Assembly (NCBI GenBank): GCA_037389465.1
Contig: JAZARR010000077.1
Span: 744,001 to 808,000 of the forward strand
Direction of reading: 5' to 3'
From: Baylisascaris procyonis
Lineage: Eukaryota; Nematoda; Chromadorea; Rhabditida; Ascarididae
Length of the DNA stretch: 64,000 bases
The position numbers and the translations under genes are program-made. Below, in pieces: positions 31,178 through 44,900 of this stretch. The notes under the pieces are model-generated. The model made no database searches, was not told the DNA's origin, and saw nothing but the letters and a program-made list of their open reading frames with translations. Within the stretch, counting starts at the first letter, position 1; the number at the start of each line of letters is the position of its first letter.

Positions 31178-32442
31178 CCGTATGACAGTAGCAGAGTGAT
31201 GAAGGCTTTGTTCTAAAATATGCCTTTAAAATGGCTTCGACTTCGATACTTTTTTTGCAGAAATCTTTGAACGATACTTTCCAGACTTTCCAATTCGTCG
31301 ATACTTCAAAAATTTACAAAAATTACAAAGTCTATCATTGTAGGTTTTTATTAATTACGCCAAATCGATCCGACTTATCATGCGAATGTTATGACTATAA
31401 TATCGTAAACTTTGAACTCATTTGCATATCCAATTATTTTCTGTCTCTTCGTAACGTATGCATTTTTATATACTGCCTTAGTGGTTTAGATGCCACACAT
31501 TGAAGTCTTCCCTCACTCGATGATAACATTAATTTTTCTTCGATTGTTAATAATTATGAAAGGACCGGCGAGAAGGAATTAGCAGCAGAAGGTCATATTG
31601 CAACTAGTAGTTTAACGCTTAGAAATTTACAAGTGTCCAACTTTTTGTTCGGAGATGTTGAAAGATTTAAGAAGTTGGATTTATTTCAAACAGGCAATCA
31701 AAAAGTTTAGGATGTTCAAATGGAAGTCAGCAAGAAGTCCGAAAGATCGGATGTTTTTTGTGGGTCGTTCATCAATTTCGAAGGTGAAATTGATTGCTAA
31801 AGGTTTGAGGTGTCCCGTTTTTAGCTAAAAGTCATTAGAAATTTTAATGTTTGTGAGGTTTGTGACAGATTAATAAATAGTTTTAAAAAAGTCGTTTGTT
31901 TTTCTAGGCGACCATCAAAGTGCTGACATTTTGTAATCACCCTGGTAGTTGAAACCACCAGGCAGATATTCGTCCGTATCAATGCGTGGTTAACAAAATT
32001 GTTGAAGCTTGAGGGCAGACATGGCAAAATGAAGGAAGAGGGCCGATTTTACTGTGAAAAATATCGAAACGCTTGATGCTGTTCGAAGTATTTTTTAAAA
32101 ACAATATGAAGTGACATAAGTGGTTGTTTAAGGGTTACTTTTAATAGAGTTACTGAAGCCTCCACAAATGGGGTTATAACGATTTGATTGATTTTCACTT
32201 ACGTTTCATTAGATTGCCTGCTAGTTCATTCACCACTAGCTGCTACAACAATGGGAAGGTTTTACGCAAACACTTATTGGCAAAATACTCTCCGCGCTCT
32301 TGAGCAGGAAGTACTTTACCAGTCGATTTAAATTGTGGACTCCACCGTCATCATCAGCTTATCATCGTTGCTCGACTGCTGCTTATCTTGGTTTGCCTGA
32401 GCATTCTTCATTAACCTTCCTAATACTCTAATGTTGTGGTCT
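31178..32442. other. Intergenic, between PEX13 and duplication copy B
   Basis: No exon or repeat was recognised. The frames at 31231-31503 and 31821-32027 lack any domain feature. The copy B boundary at 32443 coincides with the first base of the window's copy A. Confidence 0.5.
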
Positions 32443-35400
32443 TCGGTGGTCCCCGCTTTCAGGGACAAGTCTACTATTGCCATCAATGAAGAAAACTATT
32501 ACATCCCGCGAATTTTCGCTACTCCCAAGCCACAAAAAAAAAAACCATACAGATTTCGTTTCATTGTTGATGCAAAATTTTCCTCAGTTCAATCTGCTTC
32601 TGTCCCTTGACATAAAATACCCCATGCTCAACGTCCACCATCATGTAATTTCCCAGTATTGTTAAGGTGTTTTCACATAGTGTTAAGAAACTTAAGGACC
32701 CAACATCATTTGAAGTCTCGAGAACTCGTATGCGGTACTTTATTTCGGCTGATTTTTGTACTCATTGAACAAGTCGATCATATCAGCATATTTCTCATAA
32801 ATGGTATTGATTGTGCTAGAAGTTTCGCGATGTTGCGTCGGCGCTTTTCTACTTGTTTGTTTCCGCATTTCGCTGTCATAGCTTTTGACTATCCGTTTTG
32901 AAGCACCCCATATGGGTGACTGCTTCGCCATAGCCTTTGACCGTCCTTTTTGAGGCAGTCCGTTCGATCAGTTTTGAAGCACCCCATATGGGTGATGCTC
33001 TGCCATAGCCTTTGACCGTCCTTTTTGAGGCAGTGATCGAACGGATCCGTTTTGAAGCATCCCATTCAATCCGTTTTAAAGCACCCCATATGGGTGACTG
33101 CTCTGCCATAGCATTTGACCGTCCTTTTTGAGGCAGTCCGTTCGATCAGTTTTGAAGCACCCCATATGGATGACTGCTCTGCCATAGCCTTTGATCGTCC
33201 TTTTCGAGGCAGTCCGTTCGATTCGACTTCTGTCATGTGGACGCGAATTCATTGTTTCATTTATGCACCACACGAAGCGGCAGTTTTTCTTTGTGAGCCG
33301 TAGCTGCTATGGCACCGAGATATAGTGCCATTATTTTTATTATCGTGACTTGTGACTTGTGACCAAGATATATCGTGACTTTTTTAGATGTTGCTGATAT
33401 TACTAACACTGCCACAGGTTCGCCCTGATAAGCTTTGCCGCTCATTGCGTGTGACTGCTAATTGAATGTGTTTGTAGCTAGTCGTTGCAAATAACGGTCA
33501 CCCACCTATCCGAAATTTGATGGAGCTGTAGTTGGCTGTATTTGAGCACAGGTTACGAAATTTCCTACACCCGCATCGCATCCTTTTGAAACAATAACAA
33601 AACTTCACTCGCACATATATTGTCAAATTCAGGTGTCCTACTGTACGGTTGATGCGAATTTTATTGTCGTTTAGTTTATAAGCAGCTAATTTCTTAACTG
33701 CAATTTAGGGTACACAACAAGTGATGCAGTGATCTCTGACGATCGAATTCATCTCACCGAAGTCATTTACGCTGACTGTTGAATACCGAGTGTTGCTTTC
33801 CAATGGGTGGCCGAAGACTCACAGCGTTCAATCTTTCTGCGCATTCTGAAAGGTTAGAAAATTTTGTTACGAATGTGATGACGATAGATTAATGTGAACG
33901 ATTTATCTTCTTTTTGCTAGAATATTTATTACGTCTTTCAAGTTGGGATGTGAATTTATGCCAATTTTTCTCTCTTCTAATCGTCCTCATTATCTTCCTC
34001 TTTCATTCTTTCCCTGTGCTTTAGATAATTTGCAAGCAATTCATTGTTTGAACAAGAAATTTTCATTGCGAATTGCTTATTTAATTGCGTCGCTCAAAGA
34101 TGGCAAATAATTCAATTGAAAAATGAATGAACAGATGTGTTGGTTGCTTTAATGGTTGCTCCCAAGAGAGACGCTCAACATAGATACATGAAAATCTTCC
34201 CATCCGCCAAAGTGCTGTCTGAAAGGGATATAGAAAAGATTTAATTGAGATGCTCTATGATGAGACTTAGAAGCTTGCTTTGATTCACATAAAGGTACTT
34301 GTATTTTTCGCATACGGCGATCCAACTTTGCTAGAATCTACACTTTTGTCCTCCACGATCGCAAATAACTGATGGTAAAATATCTTTGGTCACCACAGAT
34401 CTCCCACATTTCCTGAAAAACGCGTCATAATTAGGGGAGGGAAAGGGATTAAGGGCATTCTACTTTATTAAGGCAAATAAGTTGCTTCGATTTGATATTT
34501 TTCGTTACGACTTCCATCTTTCATTTAATGGTTTTTGAAATTCTTCAAAACTTGTGTAGTGAAGGTGTGTTAATGGCATAAGATTTACATGTGTGTATTC
34601 GTTTATTTGCATACGTTTGTGTCCATGCTATACTCAACTGCTAGTCGCAAAAACGTCGATAGTGGGATTTAGTGGAGTTATTTTATTTGAAAGGTGAGAG
34701 AAGGGGGGGGGGAGGGGGGGGGAGGGGATTAGAAGAGCGCAGTTAAGCGGAGATAGCTATATGGTCCTGTGTCATCTGTCTTTGACCTTTTTTGCTCTCA
34801 CCTCGCTCCATGATGCAAGCGGATGAGTTACAGTTATCGCATCAAAGATGCGCTGATTTTGTTCACATTATATTTCAAACAAGTACATAAGGAAACGATA
34901 TTCGTTTGTTATATTATACACATAACGGAAGTAGAGTGAATTTTTACGCATAGAGTGCAATAATGTTTTATCGTCACATGACATAATCAGGCTTAGGAGG
35001 AAAATGATATAGGATGGATATGAGGGGAGCAGAAGGTCGGTAAGAGTGCAAAAGGGGACGGAGGGGAAGGAGGCAAGTTGAATAAGTCGAATCTAATGAA
35101 ATCGTGAAGATCATAACTAAATGAACTTCTGAATCTGAAGTAAGTAACATCAGGGAATAAGGAACTAAAGATCTAGTAACGAGCGAACAAATGAATGTTG
35201 AGTGAATGAGACGTTGAAAAGATAAATGGTGAATAGAATCGGACTAGGACACAGAGGGGTGACAGAGGAAAGATGAGCTAATTGTTGGATGGATTATGAT
35301 TTGTCTGGATTGATCCTAACTCTTCGTCTCATTGGCTCATGGAATCGCTTATTGCCATATCCGTCGAGACGAAATACTAATGGTTCACTAATGCTGATCT

Positions 35401-38041
35401 ATAAAACATTGTTCCCGAAGTGCATATAGTTATATTTCAGCGTACAATTTACTTTGCGTTTCTGTTGTTCCCATATATATTTTTCTCTTCTTTCCTCCTA
35501 TAAACATAAGACTTCTTTCTTATTCTTTCGTAGAACGGGTCGGAAGTTTACGTCCATATTTACCTGCATTTTGCATTGCTAGAGTGGAAGTAAACGTCTT
35601 CGTGGACAATTAAGATGTTTTGCGTTTACTTTCAGACGCTTTAATTCAAGGTGCAATTTGTTTCAAATGAATAAAAATCGGCAAAGGGTGGGTGATTCAC
35701 TGCTTATCTATACTAACTGATGCTTAACCGCTGGACGATTGAGAAGGAAAAATTACAAATTCGTTGCGTTTATATTACCATCCTACGTTGTCACGCCTCA
35801 TACGTTTTCTCTTAGTTGTGTAGTTGATAACGTAAAGGTTGTTTACGAGTATCTTCCCAACCCCCTATCTGTTTTCATTCTGGAAAATCTGACTTGATTT
35901 TGGGGAAAGTCGCATACTGCATGAGGCAGTAAATGCTTTCGTAGGTAGTTAAATGGGGTTTCTTGTTTGTTTAGATCGTTAGTCTTCAGGTTAGATCTAC
36001 GCTTTTCGTGCTGTTCTCGTATTCCACTCACTTTCCACGTCACGGTCGGTTTATAATCTATTCGGTTCGATGTGTTCGCGTTGGTCAACTTTTACGGCTT
36101 GAGCGATTGACCGTGTCCGATCTCTGCATTTAGATTCCATGCGCCAAAAAACCGACTCACCAATTTTTTGGAATTAATAACTTTTTAAGATTTTATCACC
36201 GCGCCCTATAAAAGTGAAAGCCGATTTCCGAATTTCACAGAGTGGGAAACAAAAAGCTGAAAATTTTAGTCGTTTTGTTTGACAGGACATATCTAAACGT
36301 AGAAGACGAGTTCAACGTAGATGAGGTGCAGCAACTCACCATCGGTCATACTACAGTGAAAGCTTTCCGCTGCACTTGATAGTAGCAAAGGATTGTTACT
36401 AGCGCTATTTAATAGGATCGAAGTATAGTAAAAGGTCGAAAGAAGCATCGAAGAAAGGGATTGAGAAATAAGTATAAGTGGCAATGGAAAGATTTGTTAG
36501 TGCACATATGAGCATAAAGATGACGGCTAGATGGACGCAATTAGCATAAGGCACCGCCCTATGTGTTATGTGCAAATGCGGTGTGCGCATGTGCTGCCCC
36601 TTTCATTTGCCTCATTTGCTCGATTTAGATGCTAGATTTAGTGCGCGTTCATTAAAGAGCAGACGCCGAATAGCTCCTCTCTATTGCTTTCTGCTCACCA
36701 AACCCTCTTCCTCTCTCCTATTGCCTCCTCTCAAACACTCTCTCTTCTCCAAAAGAGGTTTTGTCATCAATCCGATCGATCACCAATTAGGATTTATATT
36801 CACTTTTAAACTTGGTCGTTTCAATAACATCTCCTTTAGGTCGATTTGATTATTTTATTTATAACACACTGAAATTTCACTGTTTATAACAAATATCATA
36901 TTAATGCACCATTGTTTTGTCTTAATTTCCATACCAGTCTGCTATCGAATATCACAATCACATATTCCTTTCAAACTAATTAATAGTGATTTCGCTATTA
37001 AGTAGAAGCGTTGTGATTTGCTGTGTAGTTAAAACATTTGGTATGCGCTCACTACAATTGGTCGATGGTCTTGACGAGAGGGAAAGTTTGTGGAATCGCC
37101 GAATGATTAAAAAAGTGAACGGTTCGGTATGAGTCATTCTGATTCGATAGATCGGATAGACCAATAAGGCATGAATTCTTTCATGACACTTAGCTAGTAG
37201 AATAAGAAAAACGATGTGTTTTCTATAATAGTAAAAAAGTGAATTGCATACCAAAGTTCTATAGAAATATTATCATATACACAAAAATGAGATTCGTATA
37301 CAAAAATAGCAAGAGTTTATATTAGAAGATAAGGAACTATCGAAATTGGACAGGGTAAGACAAAAATGAACACAATGATAAGAAAACATCTGCAGTCAAG
37401 ATAGCAGAAGAAGAAGGCAATAAAGCGAAATTTGGGGAATTTGTTCAAGTACAACTGTTAATGATGCAGTTTTTTTTGGGGGGGGGGGGTGGGGAGAGGG
37501 GGGCGGAATAGCCGCACATGTTACGAGAATAGAAAACTAAGTACTTCGGGCATCCAACATGAGTGAAGCAGTATGAAATCTAATATAGCACATAAACGAC
37601 TGATTTAACTCTGCGTTCTTCAAGTATGTTAAGTGATAGTGACTAACGGTGTTCGAAATATGTAAGATCAGAACGTCTCAACTTAAACGGAGATATGAAG
37701 ATATGCTGGAATTGAAGAGTACAAAGGAGGCAAGATTTATGATATGCATTATCCTGTGTCATGTTTATTACGTATGTTAAGTGATACTTTCAAATGAGCC
37801 GTAATATCAAGGTGGTCGATATAGCCATTTGAAGAAATGATAGCAGTTCCATTCATCTGTATGGTTGGGGGGGAGGCTTGAAAGTAGATAGCTGGGTGAA
37901 TTACATACGTTTCAAAATAGATATGGGAATATGCCAGGGAAACTGCTATAGTTACGAACGCATGTTACGAACACAAATTAATATAGTTCAGAGCATCTCT
38001 ATTACGTCAGTCAAACGACAACATTAAGAAGATAAATAATG
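32443..38041. repeat. Segmental duplication, copy B
   Basis: Direct repeat of 1-5576. The coordinate offset is 32442 at the left end and 32465 near the right end, so copy B is about 23 bases longer through small indels. The first of these is an expanded interrupted G run near 34701-34728. Similarity ends at about 38041 (perhaps 38054), where copy A instead enters the fold-back element. Like copy A it contains no recognised gene. It lies in the gap between PEX13 and the homeobox gene. Confidence 0.93.
32895..33224. repeat. 76-bp minisatellite (copy B)
   Basis: Identical in unit number and order to 453-782, including the truncated 24-bp piece, showing that the array did not change length since the two copies separated. 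Confidence 0.92.
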
Positions 38042-38108
38042 AAGTGAATTATTGATTTATAATAGAAACGGAAGTGCTCTAAATGACGCTTGCGGCAGTC
38101 CATCATAA

Positions 38109-38240
38109 ATGCTAAATTCAATTAGGGAGGATAATCCCACTTGTTCCGAAAGTGGAATGTTAGGAGAGAGCGGAATTGCAGATATAGCGTTTGAAAGTAA
38201 ACCGCTTGTTGAAGAACTCGAAGTACTCTTTGGCTATATC
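38109..38240 (+). other. Candidate exon, unassigned
   Basis: An ATG-started frame just beyond the duplication reads MLNSIREDNPTCSESGMLGE then SGIADIAFESKPLVEELEVL, with balanced composition unlike the Phe/Ser-rich random frames nearby. Possible donors are GTACTC near 38222 or a GC-type site near 38245. No family is recognised and no partner exon could be proved. It might be a 5' exon of the homeobox gene or chance. Confidence 0.2.
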
Positions 38241-39361
38241 CATGGCACGTCATGTTTCTTCTCTTTTCATAGGAATGAGTGTTTTTGCCTCATTTATTAT
38301 CGAATAGTTGTGAATGTGTTTTTTAATTCTTTATCTTCCACAGATATGACAGTTGAATGCTTCGTCCTTAACGAACGATTGACGTGGTGCATAAGGGTTG
38401 TTTCGAGTGGTGTCTAAATTCTAGAACTTTTGTAGTATTTGTGTGGCGATGAATTTCTGAAATTTAAACTCCTATGCTAGAAGCTATTTACGCGGTACAT
38501 AAAAATCATTTGCTGCATTGCTCAGTAATTCATTACTATATTATTATCAGGGGTGATGTGTTATTGGTGCCAGTGTGGGTGTTCGCAGCATTGTATTCTC
38601 AAGAATTTCCATTGTCAGGGAAAGGATATTGCTGTTGAGATTTTATAGGAGCATCCAGGGGAAAGTTTTATCGGAGTATTCAGGAATAAAAAAGACATCT
38701 TGCCGTAAGGTTTATGAATTTTTAAGTGTTTCCGTAGCATTCTTTTTTTCACATTCTTTCGAGGTTTTTTAAATTACTGCACTTTTGTTTCCCTTCAGCA
38801 AACGTAGTTTTTGTGATAATTAAATCCGGCATTTAAAATTTCGTGTTTAAAATATTAAGATTTATAGCCATCCACATGCTATTTGTTCGGTAACGTTGCT
38901 TTCCACACCTGTTCTCATGCCGTATCTGCTCCCTCCTCCATCCATTCCTTGCCATCCATTTAGTTTTCATCAGCGACAGATTCATTTCTTAGCGCATTTC
39001 CAGTGATCCCTCATGTGTTGATGATCACTACTTGCATTCATACTATTTAGTCATGAATATATGTATGCTTTTCTCATTGTTTTCCATTGAATGGACTGCT
39101 GCTGTTGCCTAAGATTCGGATGGAAATGCGAACATCAATAAAAGACTCGCAAAGATAATTAGCTGTTTGCTGAAGGCTTTTATTGCATCTGTGCAAATTG
39201 CAAGCGATCTTGAGATCAATTTGTGATTTTTGATTATCGTTTATATTTTGCGTTGCAGCAACGTTAATCGCACATGTGCGCTGATTTGATTTCGTAATCT
39301 TTCCCGCATTTCTTAACGATATTTCATTTCTTTTAGAAAATCAATTGCTAATTTTCTTCAG

Positions 39362-39479
39362 TTTGATAATATCACTAGCAAATCATTCACTGAGAATGAG
39401 CAATAAAATCAGCAAGCACAACGGTGCACGATTCTCTCGCCTAGAAAACATTGAAGAGGATTGCCCCTATGTTTGCAAC
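39362..39479 (+). other. Candidate 5' exon (start codon at 39396)
   Basis: A strong acceptor (TTTTCTTCAG, ending 39361) is followed by an ATG at 39396, a 28-codon frame (MSNKISKHNGARFSRLENIE, then EDCPYVCN) and a good donor GTATGT at 39480. FSRLENI faintly recalls the Eh1-like FSIxxIL repressor motif of some homeobox proteins. It could be a first coding exon of the downstream homeobox gene, but no link can be shown. Confidence 0.25.
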
Positions 39480-39678
39480 GTATGTCCATTCGCATTTATA
39501 TGTGTCAAACAACCATTTTTCCCTGTGGGATCGCGAATGGCAATTGTAAACTGATCTAACCCCAAGAATCGCTTCAGCGATAAATAACGCTAGAGACATG
39601 ACATGGCAATATCGATCGATCGTTGATCTCTAAGAATATCAAAAACGCTCGCTGACATCACTTAAAGAATGAGCCGGC

Positions 39679-39757
39679 TATGAGTTCCATTGAGAACCGT
39701 GCGGCCTGTTAGTGCCCACATATGAGTTCCATTGAGAACCGTACGGCCTGTTAGTGC
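39679..39757. repeat. Tandem duplication, 38-bp unit, two copies
   Basis: CTATGAGTTCCATTGAGAAC begins the first copy at 39679, and the same stretch (from TATGAG) recurs at 39721. Both copies continue through CGT(G/A)CGGCCTGTTAGTGC, with one base difference between them and three bases separating them. Confidence 0.9.
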
Positions 39758-40972
39758 TAATAGCGTTGCTTTCCTACTACGTTCTTTTTCGCTGTGACTT
39801 AATTTGTTTTGCGTTAAATTGCAAATGCTGTCTTGTTTTAAAGTTTTTTTTCATTATTTCAGTCACGGTTGTAGACACTTTCAGTGAAATGTCTGTGCAT
39901 ATGTATGTCTTTCCATCTGTCCGTTGTTTTTACTCGCGGACCGTTGAAATTATAGCTATGAAATTTGGTGGGTCTACTGAGCGCCGTAGAAGAATTTCCC
40001 ATAATGAGGTCATTTAACCCGATATTTTGTTGGTTATTTGTGAAACTGGTCGGTCTGATGAGTACATCTACAAAAGTATTTTTGCATAAGCTCTTCCGAT
40101 ATGTTTCTTCGCTTGTTTAAGATGATTTTCGTGCCTGTTCGTTTCTATATAGCGTGCAGTAAAATAGTTAACTATGCTTTAAGATAGATTACTGTTCGTA
40201 GTAAACACTAGGATCGAAACAAATTTCGTATGTGACCTACTTCACGAAATGCAGTGGAAAGACCAGCAAGCCGAATTTGATAAATCCACTATATCCTCAA
40301 TATTTTAGAATTTCTGGCAGACAAAGTTTATTGCAAGTACGACAAGGGGTTTGCAGCAGAAACCCTATTCTTCTTGTCATCTCTAGTGCTTTGCATACAT
40401 TTTTCGCACAACATTTGTACATATATTGTATACGTCTTCTTTCATAAGTATTTAAAGGTGAATACGCGCACGATCAACAAATGTATCTTTTAGCATTCAG
40501 TGTTTCCTTGTCGTCTTTAGATAAGCTTCAAATTTCAAGGCAACGAAATGCGCTCCTTAATCATTTGATTCCCTCCGTTCGCTGTTGCCTTAAAACGAAT
40601 TGCCATCTCCTCACGATCCTTTTCATGTCTTCACATTCTTTCAGAATCTAGCAAAACTTGCACTCCCGATTGGATTTCTTCGTTTATCAAATTTTTCATA
40701 TCGTATATTGATACGTTCAAAGAGGAGGTTTCCTTGAATGGGGGACTTTTTCTTTTCATTGAGTCCGCGAATAGATATTCTCTATTTTAGCGCATTTTTC
40801 TAGGCGTATTTACGTTCAATGCAGAGACGCAAAAAATATCTCATTTCTCCTTAAAGAATTGAATTTATTTTGCTTTATTAAACTTGTCCTCAATTATTTA
40901 TATTATGTGTTTGTCATTATAGTTACAATGTGGTCGCATTTACCGCAAACATAATTTGCGAGAATGTGTAAT

Positions 40973-41010
40973 ATTACTTAATGTAATATACATTACTTAA
41001 TGTAATATAC
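40973..41010. repeat. Short tandem, palindrome-rich AT repeat
   Basis: ATTACTTAATGTAATATA occurs twice in a row (40973-40990 and 40992-41009 approximately). The unit contains complementary ATTAC and GTAAT, so each copy can fold on itself. Confidence 0.8.
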
Positions 41011-41863
41011 ACAAGAATTTAAGCATTTTTAATGCTCCATTAGTTTAACTTTCATGTTGCTCACTTGCTTCTCTTGTTGGATGCATTTGAACGCATAATT
41101 TATAGCATGTGTTTAGCGCTGTATAGAGGAGGACAGACGGGAGGAGTGGCTACTTGAGGGAAGTGGGGTTCTTTTTTTTGCATCGACTGCAAACGTTGAT
41201 TGCATTTAAAGGCGGTTAAAAGCGCGCTCTGAAGAGCAATTCAATTCCTCTTTTTGCTCATCACCACTTGGCCAACTTTCATGCAGCCCAATGTGTTTGG
41301 CTTCTCGAGGACTGCAAATTTCCTCTTCTTTGCGCATTTTGGAAAATTGCTTCAGCGAAAAGCTAACGACACTGGTCTATTTATGTAAACAGAAATGAGA
41401 GAAATTTAGGGATGAAAGGTGAAAAGCAATTTTTGTTTTGCTTCTAAATTAAATGGCTTGCCATTTCATGTATTTTTCTTTTGTGATGAGAACGTTTCCG
41501 CTTCCCAAAAGAGAGTTATGCCGATGTCCGAAGAGCGAAGAAATAGCGCGCAAAAGGGCTAGCAATGGCACCTTAATTTCCTTTGCTTTTGTACTGAAAA
41601 GAAATTAAAAGATGAAATAAAAAATGCTATGAAGGTTGTTGAGGCTGTGCGATCCTCCTTCCATTTGTACCATAATTCTACTAACTGCTCTAGGGCGCGA
41701 CCATCACGTTATTTAAGGTAGTGCTAAAAGGAAACTAAATTCTTTGATTTTTGAATGCTGCGCACCATACGCCAAGCTTGCTGGCCTACGATGGCTTTAA
41801 TGAGATGCCGGAAGACTCTTGCCACCATTCGTGCTTAAATTTACTCAATATATTCTTTCAGAG

Positions 41864-41864
<1 letters not shown>

Positions 41865-41903
<39 letters not shown>
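41865..41903. repeat. (TA)n microsatellite
   Basis: About 19 TA dinucleotides without interruption. Confidence 0.95.
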
Positions 41904-41906
<3 letters not shown>

Positions 41907-44900
41907 ATGCATTTCTTCGCTATATTAGCACACTATTCGTGTGACTATCACCTCTAAAGAATGTTTAGTAGTTTTGCTTATAATTGATGTCTTCTGCATT
42001 TATCGTTTTATTAGCATGTGCTACGCTCATTTTCTAGGTCGGAGAAAATTATTTCGCTTGAGTGATATGCACATGTTTAAAAATAGCAGCAACCAACGTG
42101 AGTTCATGAGCGCAACCATTTTATTCCACATAGGCCAGAAAAAAAAAAGTTGGAGACTAGTTGTTCGAGAAGAAAATCCTAAGTATAAATTATTTACATA
42201 TTTTCGCTTTGAAAACACTCAGTGAAATATGGCGACGCTAAATGATCAAACGTTGTGATAGAAAAATTTTCCGATTAGAGGCGAAGCGAGGCGATGTTAA
42301 CAATGAGGCAGATGAGCGCTTTGAGTTTGCTTACTCAAATAGTTTGATGTATTTGAAACAATTGTATTGCTTCATTTGGATGTCCATTTCGATTTATTTA
42401 ATTGAATGCAATCGCATGGGATCTTTAATTGGTTGCTTAATTGCAGTTTTTTGCGTTTGTGCTATTTCTTCATGAGCATTGCGCATAACATTTAATGCAT
42501 GCACTGATAATTATTCATCACGTACTTTGAAAATATTTTCACTTTAAAAAATTAGACAAACGTTTGTCCGTTAAGATATTGATGGATGATTATGTAAGAA
42601 AAATATTCTCGAAAAGTAGAACTTTCAAAAATGGAAATCTCTCATCGCAAACTTTTTGGTAATAATTACGAATTATTTTTAATCTGATTTTGTATGAAAA
42701 ATTACGTCGCATAATATTTCAAATTATGCGTACGTGGTATACTTAGGTGACTGAAAAATGTTTTCTCTATAAAGAGCCCCAGTTTCTCTTATTGTTGCCC
42801 AATTGAGACAATCCTGCGAATAGCGTGATTTTTGATTATGGTATATTAGCGAGGCAGTGAGCATACAGACGGATCGAGTAAGGGAATTTGATTTATCGAT
42901 CCTCCTTGATACTTAGTCGGTGAAAAAATTTAAATAATGCGGTTTGAAAAGATTGGTTAAATCATTAAACATCTTTGGGTTAGCTGTATTAACGATAAAT
43001 TTTTCTCTTCGATGAACAGTTGTGAACAGTTATAGTGCGGTGTTACTGCATTTTTTCAAAAAAAAAAAAAGAGTTGAGAAAAGGAGGACAAAAGTGGAAA
43101 ATGAAGCCAAGGGGTCTCCTTCTTGAAAATGTAGAAATTATGCGATACCTTTTTCTTAGTTATCGAAATTGATGAGACGTTTCGTCCATGGAATTGGCGC
43201 ATTGAGTGTTTTCACACCGTAAATTCTAACATAAAATGGAGGCGTTTGTTGTTAATTTATTTCCAGTGCGTCTAAGCTAGTCAAGTAGTTTTATTTTATT
43301 TCATTTTTCGCGCTTTTTATTGACGTTTATTGGAGTTTAACGTACGTTTTCGCATATTTGTCGTTCTTTGATTGCATCATTGATCCATTAAACTTGGCAT
43401 TTTACATTACGCTTCACTAATAGCGCATATAGTTGAAAAGAAAAATTGCGAATAAATTGTTGATCAAAAGTATCAAAGAAAAAACCGTAGTATGAGCATT
43501 AGGGCAGGAAATAGAGAGAACTTTGCGAAGGTTATCAGATTGTGTGAACGGGAAATCGCTTTTAGCTCTTTTCATTTCAGCCATATCATACGTGACGTAT
43601 GGTCTTTTTTTTTGTGTTTGCTAGTCGTTTACGATGATTATGTCTTCAGATATGATCACTCACTCGCCTTGGTATTTCTTTCATTTTCATCACTCATTAT
43701 CCTGCCTATTTACGCGCGAACATGTAAATGTTATGCATATTTCTATGCGTACATTTTATCTTGTTTATGAATCCTCCCAAATTCAATATACGTACACTTT
43801 AATAAGCTGCAAATTGCATAAGCTTCACATCGAACATTTGCTGCCACCTTGAATATAAGCATCCTTATTGAGTACAATCAGTTGTTTCCCAGTCGTTTGG
43901 ATATAACTGCCTCTTGAAATTTGCGGAAAGCAAAACCTTCTCATCAATCATCCCTATTTAAGCTCCCTGTCGGATATATATCGATTTTGAAAAGTCTCAG
44001 TCAGCATAAGCCCTGACTTTTTAATTGAGAATTACGGTATATTTGTGTTACTTATGTCGCCGACAATTGTAGAAAAATTCGGCAAAAAGAGGCTGCACTC
44101 TGTCTGCTGCCCTAATTAACGAATGTGAAATGATCGAGAGCTACTATCACTACAAATGGAAAACTTATAAATCAAATGAATGAGAGGAAAATTGCAATAT
44201 AGAAATTTTTTTTTTTCGAAAATTTTGGAAAGAGATTTTTTTTTAAATAAGAAGAAACAAACAATAACAGAAAGCGATGTTTCTAACTAACTGATCGTTT
44301 AATGAAAATAGCCAAAAGAAGTTTTATTCTGTAGAGGTTTCGATTGTGCAAGCAAAGCTCATAGCAATGAGCACTCAAAAATTTGGTGGATGTTTTTCGC
44401 TATTTGAGAAGAGCAATAAAATGATGGTTGCTTTGTGTTGCTTGCGCAACAAATTGCGCTCTCGAATAGCGTGCTAACGAGCGTTTTGCGTTCCTACACG
44501 CATTACGCACCCCCCATCATATACGTTTTCCTTTTATTTTCGATGGTCTTCAAAATGTGCATTCATTACAAATTCATTCACATTCTGATTTAATGGTTAC
44601 CCACCCTTTTGATTCATTCTAATTGTTCTTTCGTTCCTTCTGCTACGTGCATGAATAACTGAACCCTTAATCCCTAATTCTTTTTAATTGAATGAAGACA
44701 TTTCTAACTGCCTGCAATTGTATATATTCACCGCAAAAATTTGCTAGCGTTTTATTGGTAAATAGGGGAGAGGGGGAGAGAGTCTTCTCATGTATGCCGT
44801 TTTCCCTACTCCCGACACCCTTTTTTTTCACGAATATATTATGATTCTCTGTTTACTTTTTTTGATGAGTTCTTCAATGAAGCGTTGTCCACTGTAGTTA

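Noticed and set aside
41751..41860. Coding-like frame AAHHTPSLLAYDGFNEMPED
   Set aside because: It is short, has no convincing donor, and runs into a TTTCAG and a (TA)n tract; there is no family match.
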